64,000 nt of DNA from Sinohyriopsis cumingii (taxonomy: Eukaryota; Mollusca; Bivalvia; Unionida; Unionidae): positions 1 through 64,000 of the forward strand of contig JAPYKE020000563.1 of assembly GCA_028554795.2 (NCBI GenBank). Reading direction: 5' to 3'. Position 1 is the stretch's first letter. Every line of letters starts with the position of its first letter. Both the position numbers and the translations under genes were made by a program. The notes beneath the pieces were generated by a model. That model made no database searches and was not told where the DNA came from. It saw only the letters and a program-made list of their open reading frames with translations. Shown one piece after another: positions 53,421 to 64,000 of this stretch.

Positions 53421-56400
53421 ATTAAATACAATAACCCGTAATCTAAAGTTATCTATTTAAATATTTTAATTTATAATAAAATAATAAAAAAATTTTAAAA
53501 AATTAAATTTAAATTTACACTTACATTTGCATTTAAAAATATTTAAAAAATTCTACCTCTACTTCATGCTCTACTAATGTTAAACAGAATATTTTTCCAA
53601 ATTCAATATAAAAAATTCAGAATATAAATTTCAAAATTCCTGCATAGCGGAACTTTAGATCAACCTAAAAACAATGGACAGCAGCCTGCCTTCCCGCACT
53701 TCTCCCCTGCCATGGACAGACGCCAATTATCAGCATGCAATGCGCGCATAATTGTTTCCAAATAAACACATAGTAAGAGAGCATAAGTCCCATTCATCCC
53801 ATCAAGTGAAACAGATTATTATTCCTAAAACATGAGAGTGTGTTGGGTCCATTCCCACTCATGTTTAAGCCCTCCACTCAGGCAGTTAGGGACCTATATG
53901 GACCCACGGCCTGAGGCTAAATTAACAGTGCTCCTTAAGCACATAAATGCCTGGGGGGATGAGGCACTGATTCCTTCCCCCAGGAACAATTAACAGGCCA
54001 CAGTGCAGTCATAAACCCGAGCTACATGCACTTAATGTGCGCACACCTCGTTAATTCAATAATAGATAGACACACACAATCTTATGTATCACACATTTAA
54101 ATTTCAAAACTGAAACCTCTGATAATGGCTACCCCTTGAAACCAAAACTATTTAGTCACAACGATTTTTCTGCCTGAGATTTCACTATACAGTTACCCTA
54201 AGAAATCTTATTCCATGTTGAACTACTCTGATGATAGGTCTAAAATGCTCATCATTGTTCATGGTTGCGTGCTCCCGGTCTCAAATCCTGTGCTCCTGTC
54301 ATCTTCACACACACTAGCTGGTCACCCCAAGGATAAAGGTTGATGCCCCAAACTCCTCCACTGCAACGTAAAATGCCAGCAATTGGATATAGTCATTTTT
54401 AATTTAGCTTCCAGTTCCACATAGGCATAAATATGTCTGTGTCAAAAAGTGATATTATTCAAAGCTTTTCCAAATTTGTAATTCCTTGCTGAGGCTGGTC
54501 TGAAATGTTTTAAAAATCATTCATTGTTATGGGACAGATTCGGGCACAGACCAAAGCCTTCTGTCCCTGATGCTGTATTTACTATTTGGCTTTCTTTTTT
54601 ATTCTAATACTTTTTATGTAAATATAAAGATTACTAGTAAAATACTGCCAACAGTGACAGAAGACTTTGGTCTATGGGAATTGGCTCTACATTGATCTCT
54701 GGAAAAAATAATCAAAAACTTTATCATACCTGAAGTTCTGGGATAGTTGTACTTCTCTACCAATCTCGCTATCAATATTCATGAAACAGGTATATTTTAC
54801 TGAATATGGTTGGGTGCATGAATATTTTAAATTTGAAGTCAGCCATATCATACCAGATGTCATATGTAAAGACCCTGTCATGAAAGCACAGCACATGTAT
54901 TTAAAACTTCATACAACAATTTGAAAGCTTTATTCAGCTTATAGTATGTTGTGGTTTCAATGCTGGCATGCACATGCTCAAAGTTAGTCAACTTCCACGC
55001 TGCTGTTTGTTTTAGCAAACTTTTTTTGGATAACTGGTTTCTAAACTAACTGCAAAAACAGTATTGTGAATCATACATTAATCTCGTCCCTCATGTTTAA
55101 TAGTCCTATATGTAGTCACTAATAGGGCATTGTTGTTTATTCACCATGGATCTAATTGACCTTTACATCAGGTCATGGTATGTGCTACTGAACTAGGCAT
55201 GCTATGCAGAAAACATTTTCATTTCCAATGTTTTCAATTTGCCATGACCATTTACCTTTAGACCCCTACATTTAAAAGTTTCTTAACCTAAGTGTACGCC
55301 ATTCACAAAGTTTGGTCATGGATATACTGTAAATAAAATTATTGTGCAAAACCATTTTTCAGTGACCTTTACCTTTGACCTTTTAACTCCAAAATCATCA
55401 GCCTCTTTACTCAAGTACAAGTCACTCAGAAAATTTGGCTGAGGTCTGTATTGTACTAATAATGTTATTAAGAAGAAACCATTTATCTTCTTTATCTACC
55501 AATGACCTTGACTTTGACCATCTTACTCCACAGTTTATAGCCTGCTTCCTTAGCAGTTTGATAACAATACTGTTTAGAGAATGTATTGTGTGGAAAAGAA
55601 GTACATATGTCACAACATAATGCTATATGACAAGTGTATAAACAGCATGCATCAACATGCAAACATAAAATCAATGCAACACATAGTGAATAAAAAACAA
55701 CCAAAAATGAATTTGTATTAAAAATGTATGCTGAAATATCAGTAACTATGGCTCATCACATCTCAACTTTTTCAAAGCACATTTTTTGCTCTTGAGTAAG
55801 CTACTCCAATATTTACACGCAACCCTCATAATAGTTGGTGTCTTGAAGTAGAGGAATGACTAAGTAAGCACCAGTTTATATACTGAAATAACAAAACATT
55901 TCTACATTGACTTGAAAAGTTATGTGAATGTAAACTGCTGACTAATCAGATTTTCTCATTTTGATTTTAGTACCATGCTTTCCAAATTTTTGCTGTCTAT
56001 AAGGACAAGTAAGTTTATGGTATGTCAGGTGTGTGAAACTCACCAAAAAATCTTGTAAGCTCACTGGACCAGTAACCTGAAAATACTACTTGTTCTGTCC
56101 ATAACCAACTGGTCCCACTTTATATCTTACAAGAAGACAATGCAGTCAATGACTCAGTGGTAATATGAAGTGATCTTGTATCTCATTGGTTTACCTGGTT
56201 ACCACTCAGGAGGCCATATCTATTAATACTAGATGACTGTCAACACATAGTAAAGCTTCATCTATAAGCCAAACTTTCAAACAACAAGCCTTGATTAAAC
56301 ATAAAGAAAGCCCAATTTCACATACTGACCCACTACGTCATAAAGATGGCCCAAAATATGCAATCAGATATTTTTAATCTTGGCCTAGGAATTCATAGCC

Positions 56401-56694
56401 CTGGCTACAATAATTGTAGTTTAGTCTATTCCGCAAGCATGCTTTGGACAATTCAGTCTTACAAAGGAATACTTGTGCTTAAAATATTAACATATGCTAG
56501 CAAGTAAGTATAAAAATTGACATTTTTCCAAAAGTGGATTTGGCCCAGGCCCTGAATATCTTTCACAACATCCCATTGACTACAAAGTTGGCATATGTGA
56601 CATGTGTCAAATGTGATTAAAGGATGGTAAATATAATTATATTTGTAATATTCAAAAGGAGTTTGCATTTTTTTATTTTGAACATACAGCAACT
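53421..56694. other. Non-coding DNA, no gene recognised
   Basis: Around 53680-54070 the GC content rises (GACGCCAATTATCAGC, CCTGGGGGGATGAGGC) without coding signal. 55330-55560 contains GTGACCTTTACCTTTGACC and ATGACCTTGACTTTGACCAT-type motifs, typical of a dispersed marine-invertebrate repeat (inference). Confidence 0.5.
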
Positions 56695-56985
56695 TTAGCA
56701 ATTTTAGTCGTATCACTATGATGTCTGCGGTGTGGCAGTTTATAGTGATGTGTAGCTCTTGGGCATCATGCCGCAAACATGCAGCATCATGTCCCACACA
56801 GTCACAGTATCCTGATGCCAGCCCAACCAGTCCCAAACTTTAACATCTTAATGCAGATTGCCAAGTGAGGCAACTGCTAGTACCATTTTATATCTTTGCA
56901 TGACCTGGCCCGGGTTCAAAGCTGCAACCTCCTGCATCTGAGGCAGGCAATTTAACTATTTAGGCTACAGAAACAGTATAATTAT
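56695..56985 (-). repeat. tRNA-derived SINE, family 2
   Basis: On the minus strand the head includes a tRNA-like TGCCTCAGATGCAGGAGGTT and B-box-like TTTGAACCCGGG, followed by a body that matches 9520-9665 (TGGGACATGATGCTGCATG, TTTGCGGCATGATGCCC). The 3' end is approximate. Confidence 0.7.
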
Positions 56986-58802
56986 ATTCAAAATTACCTT
57001 GTGACAAAATAAAATAGTTTAGAAAAAAATATTTATTAAAATTATTTGTCATGTAAAATGAAAACATGTTATTTGCTTGAAATGAATAATATATTTCATC
57101 AAGTGGATGAAAAACTGATCCTTTATTAAGAGTGGCCAAGAAATGAGTGAAAACTTAATTTTTTTACCCACTCATAGCAAAGCAAATTTTCTTATTTTAT
57201 GCTTAGACTCATTGACTAGGAATATACACAACACATCAGTGTAGCAGATTTCTTCCTGGATCCCATGCTATGTCAGCAGTTTACTATTTATATTCTGTTG
57301 GGTTTTGTAAATCTATATGCAGAAAATATAAAGAGTACAAATTCTCTTTCCCATACAAAGTAAAATAGCACATACAAAAAAAAAAAAAAAAAAACACCTT
57401 GTTGTTTCTGAATACAGCCATAATTACTGCATCAAGCATCTAAGAATGACTTTATAATTCCAGATCATGATGTTATATTATTTCACTCCATTGAATTATC
57501 AAGATTATTTCCCTCAGAAAATCAAATAATTCTTGGCATATCATAAAGTAAATGCTGTTAATACCACTAAATTGATTACTCAGGAATTTCCACATAATTT
57601 CTAAGTGATAAAAACTACTGAAGTAATGATGCAGTGAAAAAGTACCATGATACGTACTAACAAAATACTGTGGTAAACCACCAATACTGTACACCTCTAT
57701 TGTATATTGTACTGTATACTAAAATTACTAAATGAAACTTATATCCCATTATAGAGACTCTATGGTCTTAAAATAAGTAATAGAAAAGGGCAAAAACCAA
57801 CAAGTTTTGTAAATTCAACAAATTATTTATTTATTTATTAGTACCAAGTGAAAATGTAAAAACAACTTACAGTATTGTGAAGTAATACCCAAAGAAACAT
57901 ACAATTTCTAACACAAGTCCCAATGAATAAAGTTCTGGATAAAGTTTAGTAGTATTCCAAATAATTTCCATGCTGAAGGTGTTGATGTGCCTGTAGTCTC
58001 TAATGTACTAATATACCAATGACCTTAATTATAATGATGTGCCAACAGTCTTATATTTATTCACATTAACATAACCCAATGTTTCCATGCCTGAATTCTC
58101 AGTTAACGTCTTTCCATGAATATTGTAATGGGCAAGAAATCTAGCCTCTATTTAAAAAAGTTTCAAATTAAGTTCATTAATCGTAAAGCTTTTGATAGTA
58201 AAGCAGGGTGAGTGGTAGTACTATTATTTGTACCTCTACTTCATAGGTGGGGATTACCACACAGGGGCTCATTACAAAGAAAATTAGGATAGGAGTACTC
58301 AGTATCCATCAATGAACTGGGGGTTGAGGGGTATGACAAGTAACAATATTGTTACACAGGTGTTCAACTTGAGGTTAAGGAAAAGAAACAATAATCTGAA
58401 GGAAATACAGAGTGACAAAAATACCTCAGATTACCCACATGACCTGTTCTGACACAGGACCTTTTCTATCATACTATATATCATACCATATAAGAGAGAA
58501 GGTACATAACTTCCAAATACATGGTTCCACCCATGACCTTTGATTTCATTCTGCTATTTCTGTCTTTAAAGGCACACAACCAAACTCTATGGCTAGTTTT
58601 ACTCTTGAGATATTTTTCTATTCATCAAGCCATCATTGACTTTTCTGTGTTGTACCAAACTGCAGTTACGGGCTCCGAAACATGCAAATTTTGACTGCTG
58701 ACACAAGTATGAGCAGAATTTTTCCCTGCGGCTGCTACCCAGCAAAAGGCAGAACTTTCCTTCCCAAGCACAGAACTCTACAGAATCCAGCTGGAGGTAT
58801 AA
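56986..58802. other. Non-coding DNA
   Basis: Contains a poly-A run (57376-57394) and no recognised gene. Confidence 0.5.
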
Positions 58803-59457
58803 AGGGGGTAGGGTCCAGTTTTTATTTACAAATTTAATGCAGCAATCAGCAACATAGTATAAAATAATCATAATCAAAATCAAATATACAAGTGAGGACA
58901 AAATATTCCATATTTTTGGATACCTATATTAAAACAAAGCATAAGAATATTATCCACTTGACCAGAGAAGTCTATGGCACTTCATAGCAGAAGAAGTTTA
59001 TGCACTCTAACCCCAAATTTATACCTGCATTTTTCATGTCCAAAGGTCATTTCTGACACCATGTGATGCTCACACTGCAAACACAAGCCTGTTTCCTAGA
59101 TGACAATTCTGCAAAACAGTGTACTAAACAGGCTGATGCAATTGAAAATAGTTGTTATGCAAGCTGTTTTTGAGATATTCTACTTGCCCCAAACTCATGT
59201 GTTTACTGCTATGGGAGGCTAGCTCTTCTTCCTAGCCAACTATTGGTATTTCACTATCAACATACTGCAGAGTAACTATGGAAGGTGTACATGCCTGACA
59301 TCAATTTCAAGAGCAACACAAGCCTAAAAACCTAGTTCACAAATATATCCATATCTTTAAATAATAAACAATAACAGATGAAAAAATCACACCATAGCTT
59401 TAAGTTAAGAAATTTGCCAGGGGCCAATTTACAAAACTGGACCCTGCCACCTTAAGA
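58803..59457. mobile_element. Non-autonomous DNA transposon related to 61299 element
   Basis: Left end AGGGGGTAGGGTCCAGTTTTT and right end (inverted) AAGGTGGCAGGGTCCAGTTTTG form imperfect terminal inverted repeats. The left 225 bp (58803-59028) match 61299-61515 closely, including CCATATTTTTGGATACCTAT. The interior is unrelated and non-coding. Likely a deletion derivative or passenger of the element at 61299. Confidence 0.55.
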
Positions 59458-61298
59458 ATTTGGGTGAAAATGGTTTATGTCAAAAGTTGTGTACATATCA
59501 CCTATTTAGACATTATCTAGTAAAATGGTATAAAGGAAAACTTCTTGTGCGCAGAACTAAAAATGATATTTCGCTTTTAGAAAGTGACTACTATATGGCA
59601 AAAACCACTGCATTATTTACATTGTGAGTTATGACTAACTGCATTTCTTGAAAGATCTCAAATTGTTTGCAACCTACAATGCTTTTGGTCTTTCTTTACC
59701 ACCATAGCATTAGGACAGAATCAATATTACTTTGAAATGTTTCATGAATGTCAAGAAGAGATTTGGAAGTTATAAACTTTTAGGACGGAATGAGAGAAAT
59801 GCTATATTAGATGTCAGTGACAGAAGTGAAAAGTTTCTATAAACCCTTCTAGCAAACTTAAAGAAATCACACATTTAAGTAAATAATGTGCCTTAGAAGT
59901 AATTTTAGACTAATATAAAACAAGCAGTTCCTAAACTTTCATTACCATTCTGGAGATGCTAATAGCCGCAGTGTGTGTATTTGGGGGTGGTTGTTGTTTA
60001 ATCACAACAAGTCTAGCTAATCTGAAGAGATCAAAGTTTAATCAATTAACATTAGACCATGCTGGAATATTGATATACTAATGAGAGGCTCCCTGTTAAA
60101 CTTACAAAGTGATATATCAAATAAATTATTGATACATAGCCACTGAAACTGACTACACATATACAATTACTCAATACAATTTAACAGAAATTTCTTCTCA
60201 AAGACCAATTCACTTACAACTGACTTTAATGATTTCTGGAGTTTACAAAATCATAGCAAATAATAAGATAAGGTATAAAACAAATATTTACAGTGGAAAA
60301 TTAAGTGCAAGGTAAAATTCCTTTCACTTGCTTGGCTTTTAATAAGCACGTACCATAAAACAACTGCGGAAGCTAAATCTGTCTGTCAAAGTCACTCTCT
60401 TGTGCACTTAGATCAGAATGAGTATCTGGATGAGACTGAAGCTATTGTTTCTTTCAGCATGACTAACCGATTAATCCTAATCTTTTACCGTGCAAACTGA
60501 GACCTGCAAAAAGAAAAGAAACAAGTGATATTGATGTACTTTTAACATTCAGTGAAAACATAAGAATTTCAGGAGAAACTGTATGTGTATTGTCAAATGA
60601 ATGAAACTGCCACTCAATTTTAATCTTTTCACCCTTTTCTAATTGAAACTAGAAATTTCAAGATATATATGTAACACTGAAACATTTCCTATTATCACCC
60701 AAGTGTGAGATATGAATCTCTTGTGTCAACTACACAGTGGGGTCGTGAAGGTAGAAACTGTGTTGGTGTGCTAAAACTTTCATTCTTCTCACCAAAATAT
60801 AGCAAGCAATATGCCATATGCATCAATATTTCTAAGACCGCTCCATTGGTGACATTCAACATTCACAACAGTATATTTATGTTTAATTCCTTTGAAGTCT
60901 ATCTGCTTCTGCGGAGTTAAATTACTTTTAAGAATGCATGTTGACATGTTATGCAATTGTTTCTGTGTGTCTGTATTGAAATGTGAATAATATTCATAAA
61001 AATAGGGGTGCAAACCTTGACAACTACAGAAAGAGCAAGGTCACCATTTTGTTCCCCTATTTAGTAAATTAAGTCCAAAATATGCTACTTTGTCATGATG
61101 TAAACAGTTCTCACATTGAGGTACAAAACACAGTTACCTCCCTCTCCAAACAGAATTACATACAACACTAAATGATATATGGATAAAGGAAGGAAATATA
61201 ATGAAGCTAATGCATAAAAAATATTTAAATATACACAAAGAAACAGAAAAGTATAATAGATGTGGCTGACTGCACCAAAAAAAATTATCAGTTTTCCT
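59458..61298. other. Non-coding DNA
   Basis: No gene recognised. I looked here for a THAP-domain exon to precede the DDE gene at 62170 and found none. Confidence 0.5.
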
Positions 61299-61519
61299 TA
61301 AGGGGGCAGGGGCCAGTTTTTATGTACAAATTTAATGCCGCAATCAGCAACATAATATAAAAAAAATCATACAAAAATCAAATACACAAGTGAGGTCAAA
61401 TTTGTCCATATTTTTGGATACCTATATTAAAACAAAGCATAAGAATATTATCCACTTGACCAGAGAAGTCAATGGCACTTCATAGCAGATGTTTATGCCC
61501 CCCAACCCCAAATTGCATC

Positions 61520-62053
61520 AGCAATAGTCCAGTCCCATACAGAAAATGGACACTTCACTTCCAGAACTCCCGACTGCCGACCTTTACATATCTTTCCATC
61601 TGGTGATGCACCAAGAATGGAAATAATGGGTTCACAATGAACCCACTGTCATGTACATGATTCTTTGTCTTCTTCATGTACATCGCTTTTGTCATCTTTT
61701 CACTGGAAATACCATAACTTATGGCAGCTGATTTAAATAGCTTTGGCTTAAAAATATTATTCAAGAATTTATCTGTCATACATGCTTTTCTTACCATAAA
61801 TCTTCGAAAGTTGGATGCAGTTATTCTGTTTTCTCTCTCTTTGTACCACTGGTCAAAAACATTCTGGTTCCTTGTGTTCCTTTCTATTGATATGGCTTCT
61901 TCTGGCAACATAGCTAGATTAGACCACTTGTCAGTGTTTTCCAACAAAGAAGAAGGTATCTTAATATTTGTGTTTTTTTTTGTGGGGAAAGTCCAGATCT
62001 CCACAGTCTGTATGCTTCTGTCCCGGAACTTCTACAGCTTTTATTAACGGGAT
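61520..62053 (-). pseudogene. YqaJ-like nuclease domain of the ISL2EU element
   Basis: The minus strand reads NVFDQWYKERENRITASNFR (the RITAS/N-F motif, about 61800-61860), then ISYGISSEKMTKAMYM (the G-x2-x-E-x2-A helix) and, after a shift at about 61560, VKCPFSVWDWTIADA with the D/E-x-K nuclease motif (E-V-K, around 61555) of the YqaJ recombinase fold. It is a lambda-exonuclease-like enzyme. A candidate splice acceptor (CCACTTTCAG) precedes 62053, but stops just after it leave the exon start unsettled. Confidence 0.7.
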
Positions 62054-62169
62054 CTGAAAGTGGACAGTTGAATAACTGGCATAAATGACTAAGCAAATTG
62101 AAAATTTAGGTTGTACAAATTTTCTTATACATTAAAGAATTTCTGAATGATAAACTTTCTACTTTCAGG

Positions 62170-63160
62170 TGTATCAACATTGGATCTCCTTGCTTTGGTT
62201 GCAGAGAACAGAGCTTTGACAGAGAAACTTTCTCAGCAAGTACTTATTAATGAAGAACTGAAGTGTGAAAGTACAAGAGTGGAGCTAAAACAAGAGAAAA
62301 CATGTCTAAGGGAGCTAACATTGAATAATTGTACAGTAGCAACAGTGAGGGATAGCCATGTGAAACATAATTTTAAATACTATACCGGATTTATTTATGA
62401 ACAATTTATGAACATTTTCAAATTCCTTGTGCCAGATGAATTTGAAATACCTCTCAGCTTCCCAAGGACTATAACCAGCATTCAGAACATGCCTTTGGAA
62501 GATCAACTGCTGCTGACACTAATTAAGTTACGCTTGAATTTTGACTTCAAACATTTAGCCAATTTGTTCTATGTATCACAACAGAATATTGGTGCCATTT
62601 TCCAAGCATGGATCAACTACAAGTTTTACAGGTTTGGATCAGTTCCTATCTGGCCTGACAGAGAAGTGTTGTTACAACAAATGCCAGTGAAATTAAAGGA
62701 GGACTTTTCAACAACCTTTGTAATTTTAGATGGTACTGAACTCAAAGTGGAAAGGCCTAGTGCCCTGAGAAGTCAGAGTCAGTGTTATTCTGACTACAAG
62801 TCAGCAACAACCCTTAAAAGCCTTGCTGGAATTGATCCAAGAGGTTCTTTCATTTTTATATCTATGTTGTTTTCTGGCTCAATTTCAGACAAAGAAATTA
62901 CTACACAGTGGGGTTTGCTAACATTATTGCAACAGTTGCTGGACTGTGGAAAACTGAAAAGATGTGATGGAGTGATGGTAGATAAAGGATTTTTAATTCA
63001 AGATGAAATTGAAGAACTTCGGATAAACTCATAATACCCCGATCTGCACCAGGTGGAGGTCAGATGTCAGCAGCAGATGTAGCAACAACTAAGAAAATTG
63101 CCACACACCATGTCCATGTGGAACGAGCAATCTCAAGGGCTAAAACGTTTTAAATTATCG
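62170..63160 (+). pseudogene. DDE_4/Harbinger-type transposase of the ISL2EU element
   Basis: A splice acceptor (CTACTTTCAG) precedes GVSTLDLLALVAENRALTEK (coiled coil normally following a THAP finger). Then FKYYTGFIYEQFMNIFKFLV, the helix-turn-helix-like LTLIKLRLNFDFKHLANLF, SQQNIGAIFQAWINYKFYRF, the first catalytic Asp in FVILDGTELKVERPS (about 62718-62760), SDKEITTQWGLL, and the second Asp in GVMVDKGFLIQDEIEEL (about 62970-63015). A frameshift near 63030 ends the open frame at 63034; the third acidic residue (HVHVERAISRAKTF, Glu about 63122) lies in another frame. Opposite strand to YqaJ and positioned between its parts. Length is close to the core of family members (about 300 residues without THAP). 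Confidence 0.8.
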
Positions 63161-63638
63161 ACAATAGACTGGACTTTATTTGCATGTGTGAATCAGGTTT
63201 GGTTTTGTTGCTGTTTCTTGATAGGTTTTATGCCATTACTCATTCAAGACTGACACAAGGCTATAAAGCAGAATGAACAAGAACTTATATGATAACCCAG
63301 AGGACTGCCTATATTATGTGGGCCCTGTTCTGTCTGTATTGTATTATCAGGGGTAGCCACAAGATATGATAATGGACAACCCTTTACATCTAGTAGAAAT
63401 GATACGTCTGTTTTCTGCAGTTGTATCTTCCTATAACCACAAAAATGCATATTCAGCATTGTAAATGATTGCTTAAATGCATTGACACAATCATGTTTTA
63501 GGACTGAAGGAAAGATTTCTCCTTGTATAATTATTAGGAAATAAATATATAAAACATATACAAGAATTTATCATTTCTGTTGCTTATATGAGTTTTATAT
63601 GCACCAAAAACAACAAATGTAAAAACATGTTTTATTAC
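63161..63638. other. Intronic or non-coding part of the ISL2EU element
   Basis: No further domain seen between the transposase end and the upstream YqaJ exon. Confidence 0.45.
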
Positions 63639-63872
63639 CTATTTTCTTCAAACAATGCAGTAAGTGGCTTCCACTTCCTGTTTATGTTTCATGGTTTGGC
63701 GATGACCATAGTCAAGACTGGCTCAGCTTGTATCTTTGCACCTCTTGGTTTGTCCCATTGCTGAGGCAAACTTGTGCATGATGGTTGTGCAGGTATGTCT
63801 TTAAATCCTTCCATAATCCAGTCTTTGAGGGTCATTAATAGTGCGAGAACATGGGAACGCTTACCAGATACT
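63639..63872 (-). pseudogene. N-terminal exon of the YqaJ-type protein (SWIM-like segment)
   Basis: The minus-strand exon is bounded by a good acceptor (GACGTTTTCAG before 63872) and donor (GTAATA after 63639), 234 bp. It reads VSGKRSHVLALLMTLKDWIM, then IPAQPSCTSLPQQWDKPRGA and IQAEPVLTMVIAKP, the SWIM-zinc-finger-adjacent region of YqaJ proteins of ISL2EU elements. A TGA interrupts it near 63690. Earlier exons would lie beyond the window. Confidence 0.55.
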
Positions 63873-64000
63873 CTGAAAACGTCACAATAAGAAAAAATGA
63901 ATCTGCTAGTCTGACAAAATTAAATCAAAGGTACACATATAAAATACGGGGCACACACTTGAAGGTCATTTTATACATAAAAAGAACTATATATACATTG

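Larger units (their letters stand above)
61299..64000. mobile_element. ISL2EU/PIF-Harbinger-like transposon, left part
   Basis: The left terminus (CCTTAAGGGGGCAGGGGCCAG) resembles the ends of 58803-59457. Inside are parts of a YqaJ-type nuclease gene (minus) and a DDE_4-type transposase gene (plus), the pair that characterises ISL2EU elements. The right end lies beyond the window. Both genes carry lesions. Confidence 0.65.

Overview
The window looks like a gene-poor, transposon-rich stretch of an invertebrate nuclear genome, most likely a mollusc (probably a bivalve). The reasons are long AT-rich non-coding tracts, many microsatellites, tRNA-derived SINEs of a style I associate with molluscs (one family ends in a CGTTAAACCCC-type 3' part followed by CAA repeats), Polinton/Maverick remnants, and retrotransposon clades common in aquatic invertebrates. 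The species assignment is inference. I could not identify a single host protein-coding gene. Almost everything interpretable is mobile DNA, mostly decayed.

Layout. 1-193: a SINE (minus strand) cut by the window edge. About 560-5957: a degenerate LTR retrotransposon with the order gag, protease, integrase, reverse transcriptase, RNase H and a 3' LTR. Integrase lies before reverse transcriptase, as in the Gmr1-like branch of Ty3/gypsy. 5958-12127: non-coding DNA with (TA)n and (TG)n tracts, a SINE fragment and the first copies of a long inverted-repeat family. 12128-23228: Polinton remnant 1, bracketed by those inverted repeats. It holds DNA polymerase B, a zinc-ribbon/phospholipase-A2-like protein, the packaging ATPase, a penton-like protein, a small structural protein and the start of a capsid-like protein, all broken. 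23284-24057: a fragment of a two-membrane-segment Polinton gene, another arm of the repeat, and a 233-bp TA-flanked MITE.

24060-35783: Polinton remnant 2, a different lineage with the same gene families (ATPase, PolB, penton-like, two-TM, capsid-like N-terminus, small structural protein, proline/glutamine-rich protein). It also has an intact HNH endonuclease gene and a small cysteine-rich gene. Its PolB is split by a 2.4-kb DNA transposon (25076-27475) with one intact 562-codon transposase-like gene. A second, inverted, nearly identical copy with a nonsense mutation and a frameshift lies at 43263-45660. A 345-bp hAT-like MITE and a tRNA-SINE are also inserted in remnant 2. 35784-36022: a second copy of the TA-MITE, inverted.

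36023-48000: non-coding DNA with a 5'-truncated jockey/CR1-like LINE (minus), a 399-bp tandem duplication carrying SINE tails, transposon copy 2 and a complete SINE with a 13-bp target-site duplication. 48000 to about 53420: a degenerate I-group LINE with RNase H, repeated 5' and 3' non-coding ends, and a strongly A/C-rich plus strand. 53420-61298: non-coding DNA with an inverted SINE and a non-autonomous transposon. 61299-64000: an ISL2EU/Harbinger-like element in which a DDE transposase gene (plus) lies between two parts of a YqaJ-nuclease gene (minus).

Best candidates for something little described: the 2.4-kb CACTGG-ended transposon, whose 3-bp TAT target duplication can be read from the Polinton gene it interrupts; the HNH gene inside a Polinton; and two neighbouring, divergent Polintons that help annotate each other.
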